64,000 nucleotides of DNA from Pseudomonas migulae (GTDB lineage Bacteria > Pseudomonadota > Gammaproteobacteria > Pseudomonadales > Pseudomonadaceae): contig NZ_JALJWR010000001.1 in NCBI RefSeq assembly GCF_024169315.1, positions 1,137,501 through 1,201,500 on the forward strand, read 5' to 3'. Below the pieces are notes generated by a model. The model searched no databases, was not told the origin of the DNA, and saw only the letters and a program-made list of their open reading frames with translations. Of the stretch, positions 36,095-44,928 are shown in pieces (positions within the stretch are counted from its first letter, which is position 1; each line of letters opens with the position of its first letter). The position numbers were made by a program, and so were the translations under genes.

Positions 36095-36186
36095 ATCGCT
36101 GGCAAGCCAGCTCCCACAGGGATTTGCAGTGGGGCACGGGTTTCGCTGGCAACAGAGAGCCTTGTGGGAGCTGGCTTGCCAGCGAA
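36095..36186. repeat. REP pair of a variant type (GCTGGCAAGCCAGC core)
   Basis: ATCGCTGGCAAGCCAGCTCC at 36095 and its inverse ending at 36186 differ from the other copies by CTGG/CCAG in place of CGGG/CCCG; the two changes compensate, so the stem is kept. It separates the ferredoxin and binding-protein genes. Confidence 0.85.
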
Positions 36187-36199
36187 GGCGTCCTTTCAG

Positions 36200-36445
36200 T
36201 CACCGCAGTAAATAAGGAATCTCGACTTTCACAGCCCCGGTCGGGCAGTCCTTTTCACACGGCATGCAGTACCAGCATTCGTCGAACGCCATGTAGGCCT
36301 TTTGCGTGGCCGGGTTGATCGCCAGCAAGTCCATCGGGCAAACGTCGACGCACACGGTGCAGCCTTTGTGGGCGATGCAAAGGTCTTCATCGACCGTAAC
36401 CGGCGCGTTGGAGCGGAAGAAGATTTCCTGGGGTTGATAGGCCAT
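36200..36445 (-). CDS. AprB-like ferredoxin with two [4Fe-4S] clusters
   Basis: 81 residues from MAYQPQEIFF. Eight cysteines at 23, 29, 32, 36 and 57, 60, 63, 67 (CIAHKGCTVCVDVCP, CWYCMPCEKDCP) bind two clusters. The order CP-DLL, KAYMAFDECWYC, CPTGAV parallels the beta subunit of adenylylsulfate reductase. It is encoded 25 bases after the flavoprotein and should be its electron-transfer partner in the cytoplasm. The longer in-frame N-terminus is rejected because it overlaps that gene. Confidence 0.88.
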   Translation of the reverse strand: MAYQPQEIFFRSNAPVTVDEDLCIAHKGCTVCVDVCPMDLLAINPATQKAYMAFDECWYCMPCEKDCPTGAVKVEIPYLLR

Positions 36446-36470
36446 TTCGCGGTCTCTCTGTTTGTGGTGC

Positions 36471-38201
36471 TCAGGCCGCAAAGGCACCGACACGCAGCCG
36501 GTCGTAGGCCTGCATTTCTTCGGCATCCAGCGGGATGATGTAAGGCTCGACGGCTTTCTTGAAACTGCTCATCTGGCCGTTTTCATCCTTCTTCAAATGG
36601 CAATGGCAGAACCAGTCGCTGTCGTTGCGTTGCGGGTGATCGACCCGATAGTGGTAAAGCCCCCAGCGACTTTCGGCGCGGAACAGCGAAGCCCGGGCCG
36701 CCATTTCGGCGCAGTCGCGGATCATGCTGACTTCCATGGCGCGCATCAGTTCGTGGGCGTTGTGGGCCTTGATCTGGTCGAGGTCGCGCTGGATATCGCT
36801 GAAGCGCTGCAGGCCGATTTGCATCTTCTTGGTGACCTTCGGCGGCTGCAGGTAATCGTTCACAAAGCGCCGCAACTTGTATTCGACTTGGGCAGGCGGC
36901 AGACCGTGTTCGCGATCCAGTGGCGCGTAAACCCGCTGTTTTTCCACTTCGATCTGTTTGGCATCGACCGCTGAAAACTCGCGTTCGGCCACGAAGTCCG
37001 CCGCGTTTGTGCCGGCAAACCAGCCATAGGTGAACGCACCTAGCATGTAGTTGTGCGGCACGGCGGCCATGTCACCCGCCGAGTACAAACCCTTGACCGA
37101 GGTTTCCGCCTTCTCGTTGACCCACACGCCGGACGCAGAATGTCCGCTGCAAAAACCGATTTCGGAGATGTGCATCTCGACCATCTGCGTGCGGTAATCG
37201 GTGCCGCGATTGGCGTGGAACTGGCCGCGACTCGGGCGCTCGTTGCTGTGCAGGATCTCCTCGATGTTCTGGATGGTTTCCTCGGCCAGGTGATCGAGTT
37301 TGAGGAACACCGGGCCGTTGCCGCTTTCGAGTTCCTGGTGGAACTCCCACATCATCTGGCCGCTCCAGTAATCGCACTCGATGAAGCGTTCGCCCTTGTT
37401 GTTGGCGGTGTAGCCGCCCAACGGGCCGGTGACGTAGGCGCAGGCCGGGCCGTTGTAATCCTTGATCAGCGGGTTGATCTGGAAGCATTCAAGGTTCGAA
37501 AGCTCGGCCCCGGCGTGATAAGCCATGGCGTAACCGTCGCCGGCATTGGTCGGGTTTTCGTAAGTGCCCATCAGGTAACCCGAGGACGGCAATCCAAGGC
37601 GCCCGGCAGCCCCGCAGGCGAGGATCACGGCTTTGGCCTTGATCACGTGGAAGTCGGCGGTGCGGCAATCGAAGCCCATCACGCCGTTGACCGTGCCCTC
37701 TTCGTCCGTCAGCAACCGCGTGCAAACGACGCGATTGGTGATGCTGACCCGCGCGCGTTTCAACTGGCGGTACAGGACTTTCTTGATGTCGTGCCCTTCC
37801 GGCATCGGCAGCACGTAGGCGCCCATGTGGTGGACCTTTTTCACCGCGTAGTCGCCGGTTTCGTCTTTCTCGAACTTCACGCCCCAACGGTCCAGTTGCT
37901 CGATGGTTTCGAAGCTGTGGGTCGCATAGGCGTAGACCGCCGCCTGATTGACGATGCCGTCGTTGGCGATGGTGATTTCCTTGGTGTACTGCTCCGGCGT
38001 CGAGTGGCCGGGAATGATCGCGTTGTTCAGGCCGTCCATGCCCATGCTGATCGCGCCGCTGCGCTTGACGTTGGCCTTGTCGATCAGCAACACCCGCAGG
38101 TCGCGGTTGCGCTCCTTGGCTTTGATCGCGGCCATCGGCCCGGCTGTGCCGCCGCCGATGACGACGATGTCGTATTCCTGTTCGCGTGTCGTTCGGGTCA
38201 T
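36471..38201 (-). CDS. AprA-like FAD-dependent oxidoreductase (fumarate reductase/APS reductase flavoprotein family)
   Basis: 576 residues. The N-terminal FAD dinucleotide fold reads DIVVIGGGTAGPMAAIKAKE; central NPTNAGDGYAMAYHAGAELSNLECFQINPLIKDYNGP and the late GLYSAGDMAAVPHNYMLGAF close the FAD site. The overall pattern is closest to AprA/succinate dehydrogenase flavoproteins. With the ferredoxin it would form a soluble two-electron reductase or oxidase acting on the compound imported by the neighbouring ABC system. It is not part of a sulfate-respiration locus: no sulfate adenylyltransferase, QmoABC or DsrAB is encoded nearby. The start overlaps the regulator stop. Confidence 0.88.
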   Translation of the reverse strand: MTRTTREQEYDIVVIGGGTAGPMAAIKAKERNRDLRVLLIDKANVKRSGAISMGMDGLNNAIIPGHSTPEQYTKEITIANDGIVNQAAVYAYATHSFETIEQLDRWGVKFEKDETGDYAVKKVHHMGAYVLPMPEGHDIKKVLYRQLKRARVSITNRVVCTRLLTDEEGTVNGVMGFDCRTADFHVIKAKAVILACGAAGRLGLPSSGYLMGTYENPTNAGDGYAMAYHAGAELSNLECFQINPLIKDYNGPACAYVTGPLGGYTANNKGERFIECDYWSGQMMWEFHQELESGNGPVFLKLDHLAEETIQNIEEILHSNERPSRGQFHANRGTDYRTQMVEMHISEIGFCSGHSASGVWVNEKAETSVKGLYSAGDMAAVPHNYMLGAFTYGWFAGTNAADFVAEREFSAVDAKQIEVEKQRVYAPLDREHGLPPAQVEYKLRRFVNDYLQPPKVTKKMQIGLQRFSDIQRDLDQIKAHNAHELMRAMEVSMIRDCAEMAARASLFRAESRWGLYHYRVDHPQRNDSDWFCHCHLKKDENGQMSSFKKAVEPYIIPLDAEEMQAYDRLRVGAFAA

Positions 38202-38950
38202 GCCTGCGCCCCTTTGTGCCGGTCGATCCGCAAGCGGTACTGGAACGCATCGCCGCGGTAGTAAAGGTGTTCGAAGTCCACGGGTTGGCCGCCGGCATCG
38301 TGGGTCAGCCGCTCGATGTGCATGATCGGCGAACCGGCTTCAACGTTCAGCGCCTGGGTCAGATCGCTGTCGGCCAGTACCGCGTCAATGGCCAGATCGG
38401 CATGACCGAGGGCCAGGCCGCAGTCGTTTTCGAGGATCAGGAAGATGTCGCGGGTGACCAGATCAGCCTTCTCCAGCCGCTCGCCGATGGCTTTGGGCAG
38501 GTAGGTGATTTCCAGCGAAATCGGCTCGCGGTTGATCAAGCGAACCCGTTTGATCTGCGCCACGGTGTCGCCTTCGGCCACTTGCAAACGCTCGGCGACG
38601 AGTTTGTCGGCGGCAATGAATTTGAAGCTGCGCAGGCGGTTGATCACCTCGTAGCCGCGACCGGTCATGGACTCGGCGAGGCCTTGCAGGGTGCTGACGT
38701 TCTGGAAGGTTTTCGGCTTGGCGACGAAGGTGCCCTTGCCGTGGATCTTGAAGATCAGCCCTTCCTTTTGCAGATCGCCGAGAGCCTGGCGCACGGTAAT
38801 GCGGCTGACTTTGAACAGCGCACCGAGTTCGCTTTCGGAGGGCATCTGGCTGTCTTGCGGGTATTCACCGTCGAGGATGCGAGCGCGCAGCACGTCGCGC
38901 AGTTGCGTGTGCAAGGGAACGCTGCTTAAAGATAGAACGTTATCGGTCAT
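38198..38950 (-). CDS. GntR-family regulator, HutC/UTRA subfamily
   Basis: 250 residues. Winged helix about 10-75 (PSESELGALFKVSRITVRQALGDLQKEGLI, HGKGTFVAKP) and a UTRA effector domain from about 95 to 245 (INREPISLEITYLPKAIGERL). First gene of the minus-strand AprAB-like/transporter cluster, so probably autoregulated together with it. GTTATAACGAGTTATGAC just upstream is a candidate operator. Confidence 0.9.
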   Translation of the reverse strand: MTDNVLSLSSVPLHTQLRDVLRARILDGEYPQDSQMPSESELGALFKVSRITVRQALGDLQKEGLIFKIHGKGTFVAKPKTFQNVSTLQGLAESMTGRGYEVINRLRSFKFIAADKLVAERLQVAEGDTVAQIKRVRLINREPISLEITYLPKAIGERLEKADLVTRDIFLILENDCGLALGHADLAIDAVLADSDLTQALNVEAGSPIMHIERLTHDAGGQPVDFEHLYYRGDAFQYRLRIDRHKGAQA

Positions 38951-38961
38951 GGCAGATCACT

Positions 38962-38985
38962 TGTTATAACGAGTTATGACGTGAT
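38962..38985 (-). promoter_or_regulatory. candidate operator of the HutC-type regulator
   Basis: Within 40 bases of the regulator start, TTGTTATAAC-GAGTTATGACG contains the perfect palindrome GTTATAAC and a second half GTTATGAC. Two related half-sites spaced one turn apart fit GntR/HutC dimers. Motif and position only. Confidence 0.35.
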
Positions 38986-39065
38986 CTTAAGGTTCTAATG
39001 GAGGGGTTGAGAAATATTGTTTGGGTATAAGGTTAGAGCGGTCTGTCAGACGGGGTACAAACCAT

Positions 39066-39095
39066 TGTGGCGAGGGGATTTATCCCCTCGCCACA
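39066..39095. repeat. compact hairpin of the GTGGCGAGGGGATTTATCCCC family
   Basis: A perfect 13-base stem TGTGGCGAGGGGA / TCCCCTCGCCACA with loop TTTA. It is the two arms of the 21868-22002 repeat brought together, and may terminate transcription of the oxidoreductase gene at 39127, although no T-run follows. Confidence 0.8.
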
Positions 39096-39126
39096 GGTCA
39101 GCTGAAGGAGTGGTAGTTGATGAGCG

Positions 39127-40095
39127 TTAGCCGCGCTTGAGGATCTGGTCCATCACCCAATCGGTTTTCAACGCCTCTTCGGCCATCGCGGGATGCTGCG
39201 CTTCACCACGAATATGCGCATTCATGCCCAGCACATGATGCCACTGGATGTGCTGATGATTGTCGATGTCCAGACTGAGGGATTCCTCGGCTTCGAGTAG
39301 CACCGGGTGCTCATCAAAGACCGAAAAACTGATCCGCCCTTTGCTGCCAATCACCTCGACCCGATCTTCACGACGGTCCGCCACGAAGTTCCAGCAACCC
39401 ATGCCCATCGCCCCCGACGCAAACCGCCAACTGGCGCTGACGGCATCTTCAGCGGCATACAGCCCGGCCTGCCGCGCGGTAAACCCGGCGACTTCGACGA
39501 TGTCGCCGAGCAGGTACTGGAACAGATCGAAGCCATGGCTGGCGAGGTCGGCGAAGTAGCCGCCGCCGGCAATCGCCGGATCGGTGCGCCAGTTGTCCGC
39601 GCCGTCGAGATCAGCGGGGGATGGCGCCTTGGTGAGCGTCCAGGTCAGGTGCCGGACCTCACCGATCCGTCCCTCCTCCAGCCATTGCCGTACTTGCTGG
39701 AAGCGCGGCAGCGAACGTCGGTAGTAAGACACGAAAAGATGCAGCCCGGCCTCGGCAAACACTGTCTGCATGTCACGGCTTTGCCCGGCATTCAGCGACA
39801 TCGGTTTTTCGACGCAGCAATGTTTGCCGGCAGCGGCCACCCTGAGGGCGTAGGCGTGGTGACTGTCGGGTGGCGTGGCAATGTACACCGCGTCCACCCC
39901 GGGATCGTTGATCAACGATTCGGCGTCGGTGTAGACCCGGGCGATGCCGTGGCGCTCGGCATAATCGCTCACCGCGTCCAGCCGCCGCCCCATCACCGCC
40001 ACCAACGCCGAGCCGGGCGCCTTGTAGAAGGCCGGCCCGCTCTTGCGTTCAGCGACGCTGCCACAACCGATCATGCCCCAGCGCACCACGTTCAT
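39127..40095 (-). CDS. Gfo/Idh/MocA-family NAD(P)-dependent oxidoreductase
   Basis: 322 residues. Rossmann fold WGMIGCGSVAERKSGPAFYK, catalytic-type EKPMSLNAGQS (Lys of the EKP motif) and GGGYFADLASHGFDLFQYLLG with the conserved His. Such enzymes oxidise or reduce sugars and cyclitols; substrate unknown. AAGGAG stands five bases before the ATG at 40095, which is preferred over the GTG at 40101. The Dyp peroxidase gene lies 16 bases upstream, so the two may be co-transcribed. Confidence 0.88.
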   Translation of the reverse strand: MNVVRWGMIGCGSVAERKSGPAFYKAPGSALVAVMGRRLDAVSDYAERHGIARVYTDAESLINDPGVDAVYIATPPDSHHAYALRVAAAGKHCCVEKPMSLNAGQSRDMQTVFAEAGLHLFVSYYRRSLPRFQQVRQWLEEGRIGEVRHLTWTLTKAPSPADLDGADNWRTDPAIAGGGYFADLASHGFDLFQYLLGDIVEVAGFTARQAGLYAAEDAVSASWRFASGAMGMGCWNFVADRREDRVEVIGSKGRISFSVFDEHPVLLEAEESLSLDIDNHQHIQWHHVLGMNAHIRGEAQHPAMAEEALKTDWVMDQILKRG

Positions 40096-40111
40096 ATTCA
40101 CTCCTTGATCG

Positions 40112-40999
40112 TTAGCCGACGCGCAGTGCGCGCAGGTCCAGATGACCGTCCTTGAGCGGCGGGCACCAGTAGTAGCCGCCGGTGATCGGCCGGCTGATGC
40201 GATACAAACCGTCGGTGATGCCGTCTTCCAGACCGCTCATGCGCCGCAGTTGCGCTTCAAAGGCATCGAGGGAAAAACCGAACGCGAGGAACATCAGACC
40301 GGCACGATCCCCTTCGATCCACGGCATCGAGCGGCGAACCACGAACGCTTCCGGGGCGAAGCTTTCCTGGGCGGTGCGCTTGACGTGGGCGGAGATCGGC
40401 GCGTCATCGATTTCTTCGTTGTCGCTCAAGCGACGGCCCATGATGTTGTCCTTCTCATCGGACGGCATGGCGTGGAAGCCTTTCAGGTCATGCTGCCACT
40501 GCTGGATCGCGGCGAAACTGCCCCCGACCAGACCGTCAGCACCCTCACCGACCAGCGCGGCCGCCACGGCGGCTTCGTCGTGCGGGTTTTCGGTGCCGTC
40601 TTCGTAACCGGTCAGGTCGTGGCCGGTCAGGTGGCGGAAAGTTTCGTTCATCTGCACCAGACGCAGGGCCGGTGCCAGCGCAGCTTCGATGGCGTTGCTG
40701 CGATTGAGCAATTCACCACGGTCGACGCCATGCAACCAGCACCATAGCGCGTGCTGGGTCGACGGGTTGTCGACGCCGACGCCGGTCAGCGCCGGAAACG
40801 GCCGCAGCCCTTCGATCTGCCCGTGCAGCGCCTTGACCAGGGATTCACCGAAACCGACCACTGCCGATTTCCCGTCCACCAGTTGCGCCAACTTGTCGAG
40901 CGCGGCCGGCAGTGCATCGACGGATTCCAGCGCGAAGAACATATGACGGGCTTGAGGCGGTACGGGGGTGGCGAGAATGCCCGGCTGGTAGTAACTCAT
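40112..40999 (-). CDS. Dyp-type haem peroxidase (YfeX-like)
   Basis: 295 residues. The family motif GxxDG is present as LTGYEDGTENP, with the distal Asp; the proximal haem His is probably in ISAHVKRT; the distal Arg lies in the FVVRRSMPW segment. No signal peptide, so it is a cytoplasmic enzyme like YfeX, oxidising dyes or porphyrin-type compounds with peroxide. AAGGAG precedes the start. Confidence 0.92.
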   Translation of the reverse strand: MSYYQPGILATPVPPQARHMFFALESVDALPAALDKLAQLVDGKSAVVGFGESLVKALHGQIEGLRPFPALTGVGVDNPSTQHALWCWLHGVDRGELLNRSNAIEAALAPALRLVQMNETFRHLTGHDLTGYEDGTENPHDEAAVAAALVGEGADGLVGGSFAAIQQWQHDLKGFHAMPSDEKDNIMGRRLSDNEEIDDAPISAHVKRTAQESFAPEAFVVRRSMPWIEGDRAGLMFLAFGFSLDAFEAQLRRMSGLEDGITDGLYRISRPITGGYYWCPPLKDGHLDLRALRVG

Positions 41000-41185
41000 A
41001 TGAACTCCTTAAGAAAGAGCGCGAAGTTTACCCGCCGCGTTGGCCGTTGTGTGTTCTCAGGTCAAAAGATCGCGGGATCATGAAATCCGGACTTAAAAAG
41101 TCGGGTCAATAAGGCGTATAACCTTTGAAGTGAATTCTGAACTGCAAGCCGCCAGCGCATGGCTTACATCACATGGAGTAGCGAC

Positions 41186-42811
41186 ATGACCACAGCACAC
41201 ATCCTCGGCAACCTGTTTCCCGACTCCAGCGACATCCCGGAAAAATACCGCCTCGACGGCCAGACCGAGCAACGTGAATACCTGGTCGACGGCGAACTGA
41301 AAACCTGGTCAGGTCCCCTCGCCCAAGTCCGCAGCCCGGTGTACCTGACCGGTGAAAACGGCGACGAACAGGTCATCCTCGGCAGCACGCCGCTGCTCGA
41401 TGCCGACACCGCACTGACCGCCCTCGACGCCGCCGTCCGCGCCTATGACCGGGGCCAGGGCCTGTGGCCGACCATGCGCGTGGCCGAGCGCATCCAGCAC
41501 GTCGAAACCTTCCTCGGTCGTATGCGCGAGCAGCGCGACGCGGTGGTCAAGTTGCTGATGTGGGAGATCGGCAAGAACCTCAAGGACTCGGAAAAAGAGT
41601 TCGACCGCACCTGCGACTACATCGTCGACACCATCAACGCCCTCAAGGAACTCGACCGCCGCTCCAGCCGTTTCGAGCTGGAACAGGACACCCTGGGCCA
41701 GATCCGCCGCGTTCCACTGGGCGTGGCACTGTGCATGGGACCTTACAACTACCCGCTGAACGAAACCTTCACCACGCTGATTCCGGCGCTGATCATGGGC
41801 AACACCGTGGTGTTCAAGCCGGCCAAGCTCGGCGTGCTGCTGATTCGCCCGCTGCTGGAGGCGTTCCGCGACAGCTTCCCGGCCGGGGTGATCAACGTGA
41901 TCTACGGCAGCGGCCGCGAGACGGTCAGCGCGCTGATGGCCAGCGGCAAGATCGATATCTTTGCGTTTATCGGCACCAACAAGGCGGCCAGCGACTTGAA
42001 AAAACTCCACCCGAAACCGCATCGCTTGCGTGCTGCGCTGGGCCTGGATGCGAAAAACCCGGGCATCGTTTTGCCTGAGGTGGATCTGGACAACGCGGTG
42101 AACGAAGCGGTTACCGGGTCCTTGTCCTTCAATGGCCAGCGCTGCACCGCGCTGAAAATCCTCTTCGTCCACGAAGATGTGGTCGAGGCGTTCATCGACA
42201 AATTCAACGCCAAACTCGCCAGCCTCAAACCCGGCATGCCGTGGGAAAGCGGCGTGGCCCTGACGCCGCTGCCGGAGTCGAGCAAGGTCGATTACCTGCA
42301 CGGGCTTGTCGCGGATGCCGTGAGCAAAGGCGCGCGCGTGGTCAACCCCAATGGCGGTGAAGCCCGCGCCTCTTTCTTCTATCCGGCGGTGTTGTACCCA
42401 GTGACGCCGCAGATGCGCGTCTATCAGGAAGAACAGTTCGGCCCGGTGGTGCCGATCGTGCCCTACCGGCATCTGGACACGGTGATCGATTACGTCCTGG
42501 AATCGGACTTCGGCCAGCAGCTGAGTATCTTCGGCACCAACCCGGTGGCGGTCGGCCGGCTGGTGGACACCTTCGCCAACCAGGTCGGGCGGATCAACCT
42601 CAATGCCCAGTGCCAGCGCGGTCCGGACACCTACCCGTTCAACGGCCGCAAGAACTCTGCCGAAGGGACGTTGTCGGTGCATGATGCGCTGCGGGTGTTT
42701 TCGATTCGTACGCTGGTCGCGACCAAGTTCCAGGAGAGCAACAAAGACCTGATCAGCGAGATCATCAGCGGCCGCAGTTCGAGTTTCCTGACCACCGATT
42801 ACATCTTCTGA
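41186..42811 (+). CDS. gapN: NADP-dependent glyceraldehyde-3-phosphate dehydrogenase-like aldehyde dehydrogenase
   Basis: 541 residues. Aldehyde-dehydrogenase landmarks: GPYNYPLNETFTTLIPAL, catalytic Glu in the LGLDAKNPGIV region, catalytic Cys in FNGQRCTALK, and the GapN-like end NLNAQCQRGPDTYPFNGRKNSAEGTLSVHDALR. GapN-type enzymes oxidise glyceraldehyde-3-phosphate directly to 3-phosphoglycerate with NADP, without phosphorylation. GGAG lies seven bases before the ATG at 41186. Stand-alone gene; the FUSC gene follows within 60 bases. Confidence 0.88.
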   Translation: MTTAHILGNLFPDSSDIPEKYRLDGQTEQREYLVDGELKTWSGPLAQVRSPVYLTGENGDEQVILGSTPLLDADTALTALDAAVRAYDRGQGLWPTMRVAERIQHVETFLGRMREQRDAVVKLLMWEIGKNLKDSEKEFDRTCDYIVDTINALKELDRRSSRFELEQDTLGQIRRVPLGVALCMGPYNYPLNETFTTLIPALIMGNTVVFKPAKLGVLLIRPLLEAFRDSFPAGVINVIYGSGRETVSALMASGKIDIFAFIGTNKAASDLKKLHPKPHRLRAALGLDAKNPGIVLPEVDLDNAVNEAVTGSLSFNGQRCTALKILFVHEDVVEAFIDKFNAKLASLKPGMPWESGVALTPLPESSKVDYLHGLVADAVSKGARVVNPNGGEARASFFYPAVLYPVTPQMRVYQEEQFGPVVPIVPYRHLDTVIDYVLESDFGQQLSIFGTNPVAVGRLVDTFANQVGRINLNAQCQRGPDTYPFNGRKNSAEGTLSVHDALRVFSIRTLVATKFQESNKDLISEIISGRSSSFLTTDYIF

Positions 42812-42870
42812 GGACAACGAGCCTGAGCACCTTCAGAGCCCAAAGACTGCCACCCCTGCTGCGCCGGGTA

Positions 42871-43899
42871 TTGCGTCCGTTACTGGACCCATACCGGCGC
42901 TATCGCCATGCGAAACTGATCCACGCGGTGCGCGTATCGCTGGGGTTGCTGGCGACGATCCTGCTGACCACTGGCATCCACCTGCCTCACGGCGAGTGGG
43001 CGTCGGTGACGATGCTGGTGGTGATTGGCGGTTTGCAGCACCACGGCAACATCGGCAAAAAAGCCGCCGAGCGCGCCATCGGCACCTTGATCGGCGCCGG
43101 CGTCGGCCTTCTGTTGGTGGCGCAACAGGCCTGGCTCGGAATGCCGTGGCTGACCTATTTTGCGATGTCGGTGGTCTGCGGATTTTTCTCCTACCACGCC
43201 ATCGGCAAGGGGGGTTACACGGCGCTGCTGTCGGCGATCACCGTGTTTATCGTCGCCGGGCATGGTGATAATCCGGTGACCGACGGGCTGTGGCGCGGGG
43301 TGGATATCCTGATCGGCATTGCCCTGGCCCTGGCGTTTTCCTTCGCGCTGCCGTTGTACGCGGTTTATTCCTGGCGCTACAACCTGGCCGATGCCCTGCG
43401 CGATTGCGCAACGATTTACGGGCGGATCATCAATGGCCAGCCCGTCACCGATGACGAGCACGTGAAGTTGATGAATCGCCTGAACGCGGTGATGGTGCAA
43501 CTGCGCTCGCTGATGCCGTCGGTGTCCAAGGAAGTGAAGATTTCCATGACGGAACTCGATGCGATTCAGCGTCATTTGCGGATGTGCGTCAGTACCCTGG
43601 AAATCCTCAGCAACACCCGACCGGATACCAATGACCCGGCCGCGATGGCGCATCTGCAATCGGCGCTGAAAGCGGAGCACCGGCAGATTCGGGTGCAACT
43701 GGTGGGGATGGCGCGGGCGTTGAAGTCCGGCGCGTCGCAACGGCTCAGTCGACCCGCCGAACCGCTGCCGGATTCAAGCCTGGATGCACCGGTCTATAAC
43801 CCGCTGGACGGCTACCGGTTGTTGATCCGGCAGCTGGCCAGCAACATTGGCGAGATGCGCCAGCGCCTGGCCAAGACCGCGCCGCGCTGGAACATCTGA
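42871..43899 (+). CDS. FUSC-family inner-membrane protein (aromatic acid exporter-like)
   Basis: At least 342 residues with about six N-terminal transmembrane helices (LGLLATILLTTGIHL, ASVTMLVVIGGLQHHG, AAERAIGTLIGAGVGLLLV) and a cytoplasmic helical C-terminus, as in YccS/FusB/AaeB exporters. The start is doubtful: the first legal codon is TTG at 42871 without a ribosome-binding site, yet the frame is open back to a CTG at 42823 preceded by AGGA, adding LSTFRAQRLPPLLRRV. An original ATG may have mutated to CTG. Confidence 0.8.
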   Translation: MRPLLDPYRRYRHAKLIHAVRVSLGLLATILLTTGIHLPHGEWASVTMLVVIGGLQHHGNIGKKAAERAIGTLIGAGVGLLLVAQQAWLGMPWLTYFAMSVVCGFFSYHAIGKGGYTALLSAITVFIVAGHGDNPVTDGLWRGVDILIGIALALAFSFALPLYAVYSWRYNLADALRDCATIYGRIINGQPVTDDEHVKLMNRLNAVMVQLRSLMPSVSKEVKISMTELDAIQRHLRMCVSTLEILSNTRPDTNDPAAMAHLQSALKAEHRQIRVQLVGMARALKSGASQRLSRPAEPLPDSSLDAPVYNPLDGYRLLIRQLASNIGEMRQRLAKTAPRWNI

Positions 43900-44793
43900 T
43901 TATTGCGTTACAGTCCGCCGAAACTTCAGGCTCCAGCCCTGCTGCATGCCGGCAGCGGCCAGCAAAATGGCGGCGACACCGATCCATTGCAGCGTTTCCA
44001 GGCGATGGCCGAAGGCAAACCAGTCAACGAAAATCGCCGCAATCGGGTAGATGAACGACAACGCGCCAGTCAGTGCCGTTGGCAATTTCTGGATCGCGCC
44101 GTACAGCAACACGTACATCACGCCGGTGTGAACAATGCCGAGGGTCACCAGGCTGGCCCACGCGCTCGGTGCCTGCGGCAACGCGGAAAAGTGCGCGAAC
44201 GGTGCGAGCAACAACACGCCGGTGCTGACCTGAATCAGCGCAATCAGGTGCGGTGGTGTGCCGGTCAGGCGTTTGATGATCAACGCCGCAATCGCGTAAA
44301 GGAACGCAGCGCCCAGCGCCAGCGCGATGCCCATCAGGTAATCATTGCCACTCTCGCCCTGTTCACCGTGCGCGCTGACAATCGCCAGCATCCCCAGAAA
44401 CGAAACACCCAGCCAGAAGAGTTTCTGCAGGGTGATTTTTTCGTTGAGGAACAGTGCGGCCAATCCTACCAGCATGAACGGTTGAACGTTATAGACCGCC
44501 GTGCCGATAGCAATCGAGGCGCGGGAGTATGAGGCAAACAACAGCACCCAGTTACCAACGATCGCCACGCCGCTGAGTACGGCCAGCAGGAACGTGGTGC
44601 GGGTCAGAATGCCGGGGCGCAGGAAGCCGAATGCCGCGCAGATCAGCAATAATGTGCCGGCGCCGAACACGCAACGCCAGAACACCACGTCCAGCACCGG
44701 TTGCCCGGACACCAGCACGAACCAGCCGATGGTCCCGGAGATCAGCATGGCGGCGGTCATTTCAAATGACCCGTGACGAATTGTTTTGTCCAT
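43900..44793 (-). CDS. DMT-family (EamA) transporter
   Basis: 297 residues with ten predicted transmembrane helices in two EamA halves (first TAAMLISGTIGWFVLVSG, second half begins LMGIALALGAAFLYAIAALIIK). Exporters of this family move amino acids, nucleosides or drugs out of the cell. AGGAG is seven bases before the second of two adjacent ATGs, which is chosen. It is divergent from an Lrp/AsnC regulator that probably controls it, the usual arrangement for amino-acid exporters. Confidence 0.88.
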   Translation of the reverse strand: MDKTIRHGSFEMTAAMLISGTIGWFVLVSGQPVLDVVFWRCVFGAGTLLLICAAFGFLRPGILTRTTFLLAVLSGVAIVGNWVLLFASYSRASIAIGTAVYNVQPFMLVGLAALFLNEKITLQKLFWLGVSFLGMLAIVSAHGEQGESGNDYLMGIALALGAAFLYAIAALIIKRLTGTPPHLIALIQVSTGVLLLAPFAHFSALPQAPSAWASLVTLGIVHTGVMYVLLYGAIQKLPTALTGALSFIYPIAAIFVDWFAFGHRLETLQWIGVAAILLAAAGMQQGWSLKFRRTVTQ

Positions 44794-44928
44794 CATCAGA
44801 CTCCTGTGTTTGAGCCCAAAGTATGCCAATCCGCCTGGGGGCTTCTCCAGCGCAAAAAACAGGCTAAACTCGGTATCTGCCTTTTTTATCAAGGCGGTTT
44901 CGATTAATTGCCTTACAGGGGTTGCGCC

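Noticed and set aside
1152..36186. CRISPR arrays
   Set aside because: The repeats are dispersed inverted pairs at gene ends, without regular spacing, unique spacers or cas genes.
36200..38201. Dissimilatory sulfate reduction genes
   Set aside because: Although the pair resembles AprAB, no sulfate adenylyltransferase, Qmo or Dsr gene accompanies it, and the neighbours are importer genes.
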